Source: CAJJDF01 sp965657945 (lineage in GTDB: Bacteria; Bacteroidota; Bacteroidia; Flavobacteriales_D; CAJJDF01). From it: a stretch of DNA of 21,311 nucleotides. Both the position numbers and the translations under genes were made by a program. Shown piece by piece: positions 1 to 6,026 of the stretch (position 1 is its first letter; every line of letters begins with the position of its first letter). Location of the stretch: contig CBFHPW010000030.1 of NCBI GenBank assembly GCA_965657945.1, forward strand, positions 1-21,311, read 5' to 3'. The notes below the pieces were generated by a model. The model was not told the DNA's origin, made no database searches, and saw only the letters and a list, made by a program, of their open reading frames with translations.

Positions 1-4
1 CATA

Positions 5-48
5 AAAAAATCCCCAACTATCTATCAATTAGACTGTTGGGGATTTTT
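5..48 (-). terminator. Rho-independent terminator of the tRNA unit (two-way)
   Basis: The arms ATCCCCAAC (10-18) and GTTGGGGAT (36-44) form a perfect 9-bp stem, extended by an A tract on the left and a T tract on the right. The 17-base loop can form a short inner TCTA/TAGA stem. On the minus strand a T run follows the stem, so it should end the leftward tRNA transcript that finishes at 53. The matching T run on the plus strand means it could also stop transcription arriving from the left. Confidence 0.8.
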
Positions 49-52
49 ATTG

Positions 53-136
53 TACTCGAGACGGGACTTGAACCCGTACGTCCCAGGGGACACAAGATTT
101 TAAGTCTTGCGTGTCTACCAATTCCACCACTCGAGC
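53..136 (-). tRNA. tRNA-Leu (anticodon UAA)
   Basis: Read on the minus strand, an 84-base cloverleaf starts with the acceptor strand GCTCGAG (136-130) and ends with CTCGAGT plus discriminator A (53). The acceptor has one G-U pair. The D arm reads TGGTGGAATTGGTAGACACG, typical of class II leucine tRNAs. The anticodon stem CAAGA/TCTTG holds the loop CTTAAAA, so the anticodon is TAA. A long variable arm (around GTCCCCTGGGAC) precedes the T arm with GGTTCAAGTCC. CCA is not encoded. It is the second gene of the unit, 86 bases downstream of tRNA-Gly. Confidence 0.95.
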
Positions 137-140
137 ATCT

Positions 141-164
141 CTAGTCCCGAATAATCGGGGCTAG
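141..164. repeat. Inverted repeat in the tRNA spacer
   Basis: CTAGTCCCGA (141-150) and TCGGGGCTAG (155-164) pair over 10 bp with one T-G pair and the tight loop ATAA. No T run follows on either strand, so it does not look like an intrinsic terminator. It lies just 5' of tRNA-Leu in the tRNA-Gly/tRNA-Leu precursor, where a hairpin could guide processing. That role is inference. Confidence 0.6.
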
Positions 165-174
165 ATTCACAATA

Positions 175-194
175 CTTCTGCCGACATGCAGAAG
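175..194. repeat. Second hairpin in the tRNA spacer
   Basis: CTTCTGC (175-181) and GCAGAAG (188-194) form a perfect 7-bp stem with the loop CGACAT. It sits 28 bases after the 3' end of tRNA-Gly in transcript order. With the 141-164 hairpin it fills most of the 86-base spacer with secondary structure. No T run follows it. Confidence 0.55.
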
Positions 195-222
195 CTGTGG
201 TTTGGCATCTTAAATATATAAG

Positions 223-294
223 AGCGAAAGACGGGATTCAAACCCGCGACCCTCACCTTGGCAAGGTGATGCTCTATCACTGAGCTACTTTCGC
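223..294 (-). tRNA. tRNA-Gly (anticodon GCC)
   Basis: On the minus strand the acceptor GCGAAAG (294-288) pairs with CTTTCGC (230-224), followed by discriminator U (223), as expected for bacterial glycine tRNA. The D arm reads AGCTCAGTGATAGAGC. The anticodon stem CACCT/AGGTG holds the loop TTGCCAA, with anticodon GCC at 262-260. The T arm reads GCGGGTTTGAATCCCGT. The length is 72 bases and CCA is not encoded. It is the first gene of the two-tRNA unit, about 16 bases downstream of the predicted transcription start. Confidence 0.96.
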
Positions 295-315
295 TTTTTT
301 CGCGTTGAACGGATG

Positions 316-345
316 CAAAACTACACATTTTTTCTATTTATAAAA
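316..345 (-). promoter_or_regulatory. Predicted promoter of the tRNA-Gly/tRNA-Leu unit
   Basis: The minus strand carries TAGTTTTG (323-316), a perfect match to the Bacteroidota -7 consensus TAnnTTTG. A T-rich -33-like TTTT lies 18 bases upstream (345-342) instead of the ideal TTTG. The expected start near 310 leaves a short leader before tRNA-Gly at 294. The promoter fits in the 63-base gap after the rocD stop, so the tRNAs need not rely on rocD transcription. Confidence 0.55.
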
Positions 346-357
346 AAATTGTCCGAA

Positions 358-1629
358 TTATTTCTTGTATTCTGTGATTGTTTTTTTAATTATATCAATA
401 CACTCCATCAATTGGTCTTTAGAAATAACTAAAGGTGGTGCAAAACGAATAATATTTCCATGAGTCGGTTTAGCTAACAACCCATTGTCACGCAGCTTCA
501 TACAAATGTTCCAAGCTGTTTTACTCGTTTCGGTATCATTAATAACGATTGCATTTAATAATCCTTTTCCTCTCACAAGTGTGACAAGATCACTCGTTTC
601 AATAAATTTATTTAATTCAGATCTAAAGATGTTTCCTAACTTAAAAGCTCGTTCTGATAGTTTTTCTTCTTTTACTACTTCCAATGCCGCAACTGCAACT
701 TCACACGCCAAAGGATTTCCTCCATAGGTAGAACCATGCTCTCCTGGCTTAATAGACAGCATCACTTCATCATCTGCCAACACAGCTGAAACAGGCATCG
801 CACCTCCAGATAGTGCTTTCCCGAGTATAAGAATATCTGCTCTTGTTTGTTTGTTGTCTTCGCAAAACCCTTTGCAGGCACAATTTCCGCAAGTTGCTAG
901 CAACTTACCTGTTCTTGCAATACCGGTTTGAACTTCATCTGCAATAAATAATGCGTCATTCTCTTTACACAAATCAAAGCAATCGCTTAAATAGTTTTCG
1001 TCAGGAACCACAACTCCGGCTTCTCCTTGAATAGGCTCTACCATAAAACCTACCACATTCGAGTTATTGGCAAAGGCTTCTTTCAGAGCGTTCACATCGT
1101 TATAAGGAACTCTTATAAAACCTGGTGTAAATGGACCAAAACCGGTGTAGGAATCTGGATCACTTGAAAAAGAAACGATAGTAGTTGTACGACCATGAAA
1201 GTTTTGATCACAAACAATAATCTGTGCCTGATTCTCAGGAATATTCTTGTAGGTGTAAGCCCATTTTCTAGCCAATTTAATGGCTGTCTCAACAGCCTCT
1301 GCTCCTGTGTTCATTGGCAAAACCTTGTCATACCCGAAATACTCGCTGATGTATTTGGAAAACTTCCCCAACGAAGTATTGTAAAAAGCTCTAGAAGTAA
1401 GAGTTAGTTTTTGGGCCTGGTCTACTAATACTTTTGTGATTTTCGGGTGACAATGCCCTTGATTTACAGCAGAATACGCTGATAAAAAATCAAAATACTT
1501 TTTACCCTCTGCATCCCATACAAATACTCCTTCACCTTTATCCAACACTACAGGAAGCGGGTGATAGTTATGAGCTCCATATTTATCTTCTAAAGAAATT
1601 GACTCTGCTGATGTTATTGTTTTATTCAT
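358..1629 (-). CDS. rocD: Ornithine aminotransferase
   Basis: This is a class-III PLP-dependent ornithine:2-oxo-acid aminotransferase. It converts ornithine and 2-oxoglutarate to glutamate-5-semialdehyde and glutamate, linking arginine breakdown to proline and glutamate, in the cytosol. The whole fold is visible: N-terminal YGAHNYHPLPVVL (18-29), the phosphate loop NTGAEAVETAIKLARKW (107-123), NFHGRTTT (143-150), VEPIQGEAG (197-205), IADEVQTGIARTG (229-241) with the PLP-ring Asp231, and the Schiff-base Lys271 in LGKALSGG. The 423 residues suit the family. One oddity is a Cys-rich insertion, C-x2-C-x-C-x3-C (Cys247, 250, 252, 256), between the DEVQTG motif and the PLP lysine. I believe related Bacteroidota enzymes share it, from memory and unchecked. 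The gene stands alone with its own promoter. The start is the first ATG, just after an A/T-rich leader. Confidence 0.95.
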   Translation of the reverse strand: MNKTITSAESISLEDKYGAHNYHPLPVVLDKGEGVFVWDAEGKKYFDFLSAYSAVNQGHCHPKITKVLVDQAQKLTLTSRAFYNTSLGKFSKYISEYFGYDKVLPMNTGAEAVETAIKLARKWAYTYKNIPENQAQIIVCDQNFHGRTTTIVSFSSDPDSYTGFGPFTPGFIRVPYNDVNALKEAFANNSNVVGFMVEPIQGEAGVVVPDENYLSDCFDLCKENDALFIADEVQTGIARTGKLLATCGNCACKGFCEDNKQTRADILILGKALSGGAMPVSAVLADDEVMLSIKPGEHGSTYGGNPLACEVAVAALEVVKEEKLSERAFKLGNIFRSELNKFIETSDLVTLVRGKGLLNAIVINDTETSKTAWNICMKLRDNGLLAKPTHGNIIRFAPPLVISKDQLMECIDIIKKTITEYKK

Positions 1630-1661
1630 AATATGAATTAATTCGAAATTTGATTAAGAAT

Positions 1662-1693
1662 CTAAAGTATAAAAATCCCAAAGAACAATCAAA
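1662..1693 (-). promoter_or_regulatory. Predicted rocD promoter
   Basis: On the minus strand TTTG (1693-1690) is followed after 20 bases by TACTTTAG (1669-1662), which matches TAnnTTTG at all but one defined position. The expected start is near 1656, leaving a leader of about 27 bases before the rocD ATG at 1629. The terminator at 1711-1750 blocks read-through from further upstream, so rocD needs a promoter in this interval. Confidence 0.5.
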
Positions 1694-1710
1694 CATACGA
1701 CCCATTATCC

Positions 1711-1750
1711 AAAAAAAATGCTGCCTCAAAATAATGAGGCAGCATTTTTT
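1711..1750. terminator. Strong two-way intrinsic terminator
   Basis: AATGCTGCCTCA (1717-1728) and TGAGGCAGCATT (1735-1746) form a perfect 12-bp stem with the loop AAATAA. A tract of A lies to the left (1711-1718) and of T to the right (1745-1750), so both strands end in a U run. No rightward gene ends here. Its useful target is therefore any leftward transcript starting between here and the patatin gene, such as the possible small ORF at 1800-1919. Confidence 0.8.
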
Positions 1751-1799
1751 ATTTTTGTTAGATAGTAAAGTTTTCTATTAATCAGATTTTTTTAAGTTT

Positions 1800-1919
1800 T
1801 TAAACCAAAAATCCTTTCCAAAAGTATTCCCTTTTATGAGTTTCCAACGAAGAGATAGTTTTATTCTGCTTAAGATGCAGGTTTCCTTTATTTAAATGCA
1901 TATCATATCCTAACTTCAT
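1800..1919 (-). CDS. Possible 39-residue small protein, unknown
   Basis: An ATG at 1919 opens 39 codons to TAA at 1802-1800, with an in-frame TAA directly before the ATG. The peptide is polar and basic, with MKLGYDMHLNKGN at the start and KREYFWKGFLV at the end. It has no clear membrane segment or signal peptide, and I recognise no family. Support is contextual: a -33/-7-like pair lies just upstream (1970-1941) and a strong leftward terminator lies 50 bases downstream (1750-1711), giving a self-contained unit of roughly 225 bases. It could equally be a chance ORF inside a small RNA or a decayed gene remnant. The rest of the 1630-2059 gap holds only promoters and the terminator. Confidence 0.3.
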   Translation of the reverse strand: MKLGYDMHLNKGNLHLKQNKTISSLETHKREYFWKGFLV

Positions 1920-1940
1920 TTAACAAAACAATGATTTAGA

Positions 1941-1970
1941 AGAAGATAATGAACTTTAATTACCTGCAAA
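1941..1970 (-). promoter_or_regulatory. Weak candidate promoter for the small leftward unit
   Basis: On the minus strand TTTG (1970-1967) is followed after 18 bases by TATCTTCT (1948-1941), which matches TAnnTTTG at four of six defined positions. A start near 1935 would leave a leader of about 16 bases before the 1919 ATG. Two mismatches in the -7 box keep the confidence low. Confidence 0.25.
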
Positions 1971-1987
1971 CAACACAATTCTCTCTA

Positions 1988-1995
1988 TAAATTTG
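1988..1995 (+). promoter_or_regulatory. Candidate -7 element for the patatin gene
   Basis: TAAATTTG is a perfect TAnnTTTG match, about 65 bases before the patatin ATG. No good TTTG is present 18-22 bases upstream. The expected start is near 2001, leaving a leader of about 59 bases. Confidence 0.4.
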
Positions 1996-2059
1996 GTCTG
2001 TTTTATGTGAAAACGATAAAGCAATTTAGTAGATACTCAAATTTTTACTACATTCAGGA

Positions 2060-2962
2060 ATGAAAGCATTAGTCATCTCGGGAGGAGGTAGCAAAGGGGC
2101 TTTTGCCGGAGGCATGGCTCAATACCTCATTGAAGAAAAGCAGCAAAAGTATGACGTTTTTGTAGGCTCTTCTACCGGCAGTTTATTGGTTCCTTTATTG
2201 GCCTCAAACAATGTCCTGAAAGCAAAAAAAGTATATACTGAAATAAAAAATTCGGATATTTTTTCCCTAAGTCCATACAAACTAAAAAAAAGAAGGGGAA
2301 TCGAATTTATTCGAATGCATCATTTAAATGTGTTAAGGTCATTTTTGCGAGGCAATAAAACATTTGGTTCCTCCAAAAACCTGAGAAAAACCATTGAACA
2401 AAATTTTTCTAAAACCGACTTTGATTTCATCAGACAGAAAAAAATCGATGTCGTAGTAACCGTCTCTAATTTATCGACTCAAGAACTTGAGTACAAATCT
2501 ATTCACGACTATTCCTACAGTGATTTTTGTGATTGGATTTGGGCCTCTGCTAACTTTGTTCCTTTCATGAGTTTGATGATAAAAAACAACATGGAATATG
2601 GAGATGGAGGATTTGGAAACAATATTCCTGTACAAGCAGCTATTGATGCTGGAGCTACAGAAGTTGATGTAATTATTCTTGATCCGATAAATCGACTAAC
2701 TAACAAGATAAAATCAACTAATGCCTTTGATTTAACTTTTAAATTACTGGACTACTTACTAGAACAAAACAACCAGAGTAAGCTTGAAATTTCGAAACTA
2801 AAAGCTCAGTACAAAAAAGTAAAAATCAATCGTTTTCACACACCAACCCAGCTGACAGAAAACTCACTAATTTTCAATCAAAAAAAGATGAAAAAATGGT
2901 GGGCAGAAGGGTATCAATTTGCTGAAAAACAAGGGCCAAAAAAAGCAACCATTATCCCATAA
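2060..2962 (+). CDS. Patatin-like phospholipase
   Basis: The protein has a patatin-type alpha/beta-hydrolase fold with a Ser-Asp dyad and should be a lipid acyl hydrolase. The oxyanion-hole glycines are in SGGGSKGAF (7-15). The nucleophile elbow GSSTG (36-40) puts Ser38 in the G-x-S-x-G motif. The dyad Asp182 is in YGDGGFGNN (180-188), the family's DG[GA] box, followed by PVQAAIDAGA. All catalytic elements are present. There is no signal peptide, so it is probably cytosolic or membrane-associated rather than the secreted patatin/BamA fusion type found elsewhere in Bacteroidota. Its 300 residues fit a stand-alone domain. The start is the first ATG and gives an intact N-terminal beta strand. 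It stands alone between rocD and the uvrD cluster, so the natural substrate cannot be guessed from its neighbours. Confidence 0.88.
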   Translation: MKALVISGGGSKGAFAGGMAQYLIEEKQQKYDVFVGSSTGSLLVPLLASNNVLKAKKVYTEIKNSDIFSLSPYKLKKRRGIEFIRMHHLNVLRSFLRGNKTFGSSKNLRKTIEQNFSKTDFDFIRQKKIDVVVTVSNLSTQELEYKSIHDYSYSDFCDWIWASANFVPFMSLMIKNNMEYGDGGFGNNIPVQAAIDAGATEVDVIILDPINRLTNKIKSTNAFDLTFKLLDYLLEQNNQSKLEISKLKAQYKKVKINRFHTPTQLTENSLIFNQKKMKKWWAEGYQFAEKQGPKKATIIP

Positions 2963-3012
2963 ATCGACCTATATTTTTATTCAAAAGAGATTGTTAACAT
3001 AAATAACACATT

Positions 3013-3048
3013 TATACTTCGAAGTGTATTGATAAAATTGTATTTTTG
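3013..3048 (+). promoter_or_regulatory. Candidate uvrD promoter with palindromic operator-like site
   Basis: TATTTTTG (3041-3048) matches TAnnTTTG perfectly and predicts a start near 3053, 33 bases before the uvrD ATG. The -33 position has TTCG rather than TTTG. It lies inside a near-perfect palindrome, TATACTTCGAAGTGTA (3013-3028), in which seven of eight half-site pairs match. A repressor could bind there. No repressor gene is nearby and the operator role is inference. Confidence 0.4.
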
Positions 3049-3085
3049 AGAAATTCCAATACATTTACCACCAACCAAAAACCTT

Positions 3086-5353
3086 ATGGGATATCTTGAC
3101 GAGCTAAACAGTCAACAATACGAGGCCGTGACCAACACCGAAGGTCCGTGCATGGTAATTGCTGGAGCTGGCTCAGGAAAAACGAGAGTTCTTACCTACA
3201 GAATTGCCCATTTGATTGAGAAAGGCGTGGACCCTTTCAGCATTCTTTCTTTAACTTTTACCAATAAAGCGGCCAAAGAAATGAAAGAACGTATCTCAAA
3301 AATAATTGGTGGAAATGAAGCAAAAAACCTGTGGATGGGAACTTTCCACTCAGTTTTTGCTCGAATCCTAAGAACGGAAGCCGAAATCATTGGATACCCA
3401 AAAAACTTTACCATTTACGATACCCAAGATTCAAAAAATCTGCTAAAATCAATCGTAAAAGAAATGGGATTGGACGAAAAACTCTACAAACCAGGAGTGG
3501 TTTATGGAAGAATTTCCTCTGCAAAGAACAATTTAATCTCGGCAGATAGTTACTTGCAAAACGTAACAATAATGGCTGACGACCGAAGCGCTGGCCGCCC
3601 ACGAATTGGTGATATATATAAAATCTACCAACGAAGATGCTTTAAGGCGGGAGCTATGGATTTTGACGATTTGTTGTACAAAACCAACGTATTGTTTCGC
3701 GACCATCTGGAGGTATTGTACAAATACCAGCATAGATTTAAGTACCTGCTTGTGGATGAGTACCAAGACACTAACTACTCTCAATACTTAATTGTAAAAA
3801 AATTGGCCTCCGCGACCGAAAATTTAGTTGTTGTTGGGGATGACGCCCAAAGTATTTATGCGTTTAGGGGAGCAAACATTCAAAACATTTTAAATTTCAA
3901 AAAAGATTACCCTGATTATAAATTATTCAAACTAGAGCAAAACTACCGATCTACGAAAGTCATTGTGCAGGCTGCCAATAGTATCATAAAAAAGAACAAA
4001 GACCAAATTGAAAAAAAGGTTTGGACTGATAACGACCAAGGTGATAAAATAAAAATAGTGCGAACATTGTCCGACAATGAAGAGGGCAAAGTAACCGCAC
4101 ATTCAATTTTTGACATCAAGCAGAATAATGCAGCCGCAAACAGTGATTTTGCTATCCTTTACAGAACCAATGCTCAATCGCGTTCTTTTGAGGAAGCATT
4201 AAGAAGACTAAATATTCCCTACAGAATATATGGCGGACTCTCTTTTTACCAGCGGAAAGAAATAAAAGACCTTCTCTCCTATTTTAGATTGATTGCCAAT
4301 CACAATGACGAAGAAGCATTCAAAAGAGTCATAAACTACCCAAAAAGAGGAATAGGAAAAACCAGTATCGAGTCTCTTACCATTGTCTCTAATGAGGAAA
4401 ATAAAACTTTATGGGAGGTAGCTAATAATTTGGCAGGCAATGGAGTTAAAATAAACTCGGGTACTCAAAGAAAAATAACAGATTTCTGTACAATGATACA
4501 GAGTTTCAGTGTGAGGCTGGATAAAGAAAATGCTTTCGATTTAGCAAAAGAAATCGCTACTTCAACAGGCATCATGCGTGATTTACATGCCGACAAAACT
4601 CCAGAAGGAGTAAGTAGATATGACAACATTCAGGAGTTACTGAACGGAATCTCTGAGTTTGTGGCAAAAAATCAAACGGAAGAAAACCTTCCTACATTAA
4701 GTGACTTCTTATTGGATGTTGCCTTATTGACCGATGCCGACAACGATGACAAAGAAGACAACAACAAGGTGGTAATGATGACAATTCATGCTGCAAAAGG
4801 ACTTGAGTTTCCTTACATTTACATTGTAGGAATGGAAGAGAATTTATTCCCTTCTCAGATGTCGTTGACAACACGAAACGACTTGGAAGAAGAACGAAGA
4901 CTTTTTTATGTAGCGCTAACTAGAGCAGAAAAGAAAGCTACACTCTCTTATGCTACTAGCCGTTACAGATGGGGAAGTTTAATCTCGTGTGAACCCAGTA
5001 GATTTTTAGAAGAAATAGACGAAGAATTCATAGATGAAGAAACTCCCATGCCAAGCGCACCCGTAAGATCCTCGGTGGATAGAAAGGCTGGATTTGAAAT
5101 GAAGTTTAACAAACCTATGCAGGAAAAACAACTCAGCCAAATGAAAAAAGTTTCTGCTGCTGCTGCTCCAGGAGGCGGATCAGACAATAAAGAAATCGTG
5201 GTTGGGGTGAATGTACGCCATGCAAAATTTGGAAAAGGAAAGATAATAAACATTGAAGGAGCTTACCCGAATAGAAAGGCAACTGCCTTTTTCCCTTCGG
5301 TTGGGCAAAAACAGCTTTTGCTGAAATTCGCAAAGCTGGAAATAATTGATTAA
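3086..5353 (+). CDS. uvrD: UvrD/PcrA-type superfamily 1 DNA helicase
   Basis: This is a 3'-5' ATP-dependent DNA helicase of the UvrD/Rep/PcrA family, acting in nucleotide-excision and mismatch repair and in clearing blocked forks. The helicase motifs are present in order: Q-motif LNSQQYEAV (7-15), Walker A AGAGSGKT (26-33), Ia LTFTNKAAKEM, motif II DEYQDT (224-229), motif III VGDDAQSIYAFRGA, IV LEQNYRST, V TIHAAKGLEF (about 566-575) and VI FYVALTRAE. The last 50 residues (VRHAKFGKGKI onward) resemble the PcrA/UvrD C-terminal Tudor-like domain that contacts RNA polymerase. A low-complexity Ala/Gly linker precedes it. The 755 residues are normal for the family. The gene starts a cluster with the DUF4290 gene and murA, 11 bases before the former. 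I chose UvrD over Rep because of the C-terminal domain; PcrA is an equally valid name. Confidence 0.94.
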   Translation: MGYLDELNSQQYEAVTNTEGPCMVIAGAGSGKTRVLTYRIAHLIEKGVDPFSILSLTFTNKAAKEMKERISKIIGGNEAKNLWMGTFHSVFARILRTEAEIIGYPKNFTIYDTQDSKNLLKSIVKEMGLDEKLYKPGVVYGRISSAKNNLISADSYLQNVTIMADDRSAGRPRIGDIYKIYQRRCFKAGAMDFDDLLYKTNVLFRDHLEVLYKYQHRFKYLLVDEYQDTNYSQYLIVKKLASATENLVVVGDDAQSIYAFRGANIQNILNFKKDYPDYKLFKLEQNYRSTKVIVQAANSIIKKNKDQIEKKVWTDNDQGDKIKIVRTLSDNEEGKVTAHSIFDIKQNNAAANSDFAILYRTNAQSRSFEEALRRLNIPYRIYGGLSFYQRKEIKDLLSYFRLIANHNDEEAFKRVINYPKRGIGKTSIESLTIVSNEENKTLWEVANNLAGNGVKINSGTQRKITDFCTMIQSFSVRLDKENAFDLAKEIATSTGIMRDLHADKTPEGVSRYDNIQELLNGISEFVAKNQTEENLPTLSDFLLDVALLTDADNDDKEDNNKVVMMTIHAAKGLEFPYIYIVGMEENLFPSQMSLTTRNDLEEERRLFYVALTRAEKKATLSYATSRYRWGSLISCEPSRFLEEIDEEFIDEETPMPSAPVRSSVDRKAGFEMKFNKPMQEKQLSQMKKVSAAAAPGGGSDNKEIVVGVNVRHAKFGKGKIINIEGAYPNRKATAFFPSVGQKQLLLKFAKLEIID

Positions 5354-5364
5354 AAACAACATAT

Positions 5365-6021
5365 ATGTCAGAAGGACTAGAATATAATACTTCGAGAGAA
5401 GAACTTAAGATACCGGAATACGGAAGAAATGTGAGAAACATGGTAGAATATGCCATCAGTGTAAGCGACCGGGAAGAAAGACAAAAGGTTGCAAATGCCA
5501 TTATATCTGTAATGGGACAACTAAATCCTCATCTCCGTGATATTACTGATTTTACCCACAAACTTTGGGATCATTTGTTTATTATCTCTGAGAACAAACT
5601 GGACGTAGATTCTCCCTATCCAAAACCAGAATTGGAAGAAGCCACTAGAAAGCCAGAAAAAATGAACTACTCTGAAGGGAAAAGAAAAATCAAATACGCC
5701 TACTATGGCAAAACTGTTTCCCTCTTCATAAGAGAAGCTATATCCAAAGAAGATGAAAAGGAAAAAGAAATTTTGGCGGAAGCAATTGCCAACTTAATGA
5801 AAAAGCTTTTTATCACCTGGAACAAAGACTTTGTAGAAGATGACGTGATATGGAGACATCTCGATGAATTATCAAATGGAAAACTAATACCCAACAAAGA
5901 AAAACCACTTACTTCTGTGGAAGAATTGGCTAAATCGATACCAAAGGTTAAGCCAATGAAAAACAACAGAAAAAAAGGTAAAAAACAAACAAACGGAAAA
6001 CATAGATTTTCAAAAAAATAA
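5365..6021 (+). CDS. DUF4290 family protein
   Basis: This 218-residue protein has no assigned function. It matches my memory of DUF4290, a family confined to Bacteroidota, in the block YNTSREELKIPEYGRNVRNM (7-26) and in LNPHLRDITDFTHKLWDHL further on. No signal peptide or membrane segment is visible, so it should be cytosolic. It reads as mostly helical and charged. The last 25 or so residues form a very basic tail (KNNRKKGKKQTNGKHRFSKK) that could bind nucleic acid or an acidic partner; this is inference. It lies 11 bases after uvrD and 5 bases before murA, so it is almost certainly co-transcribed and perhaps translationally coupled with murA. The murA link suggests a tie to envelope or division functions but proves none. 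Confidence 0.85.
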   Translation: MSEGLEYNTSREELKIPEYGRNVRNMVEYAISVSDREERQKVANAIISVMGQLNPHLRDITDFTHKLWDHLFIISENKLDVDSPYPKPELEEATRKPEKMNYSEGKRKIKYAYYGKTVSLFIREAISKEDEKEKEILAEAIANLMKKLFITWNKDFVEDDVIWRHLDELSNGKLIPNKEKPLTSVEELAKSIPKVKPMKNNRKKGKKQTNGKHRFSKK

Positions 6022-6026
6022 AAAAT

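Noticed and set aside
5152..5168. GCT repeat run in uvrD
   Set aside because: It is a short in-frame Ala tract in a flexible linker before the C-terminal domain. It may vary in length between strains but shows no other sign of being a functional repeat.
5133..5501. A 122-codon open frame on the minus strand opposite the uvrD end and the DUF4290 start
   Set aside because: It lies wholly opposite two well-supported genes, has no recognisable motif or promoter, and its sequence reads as an antisense shadow.
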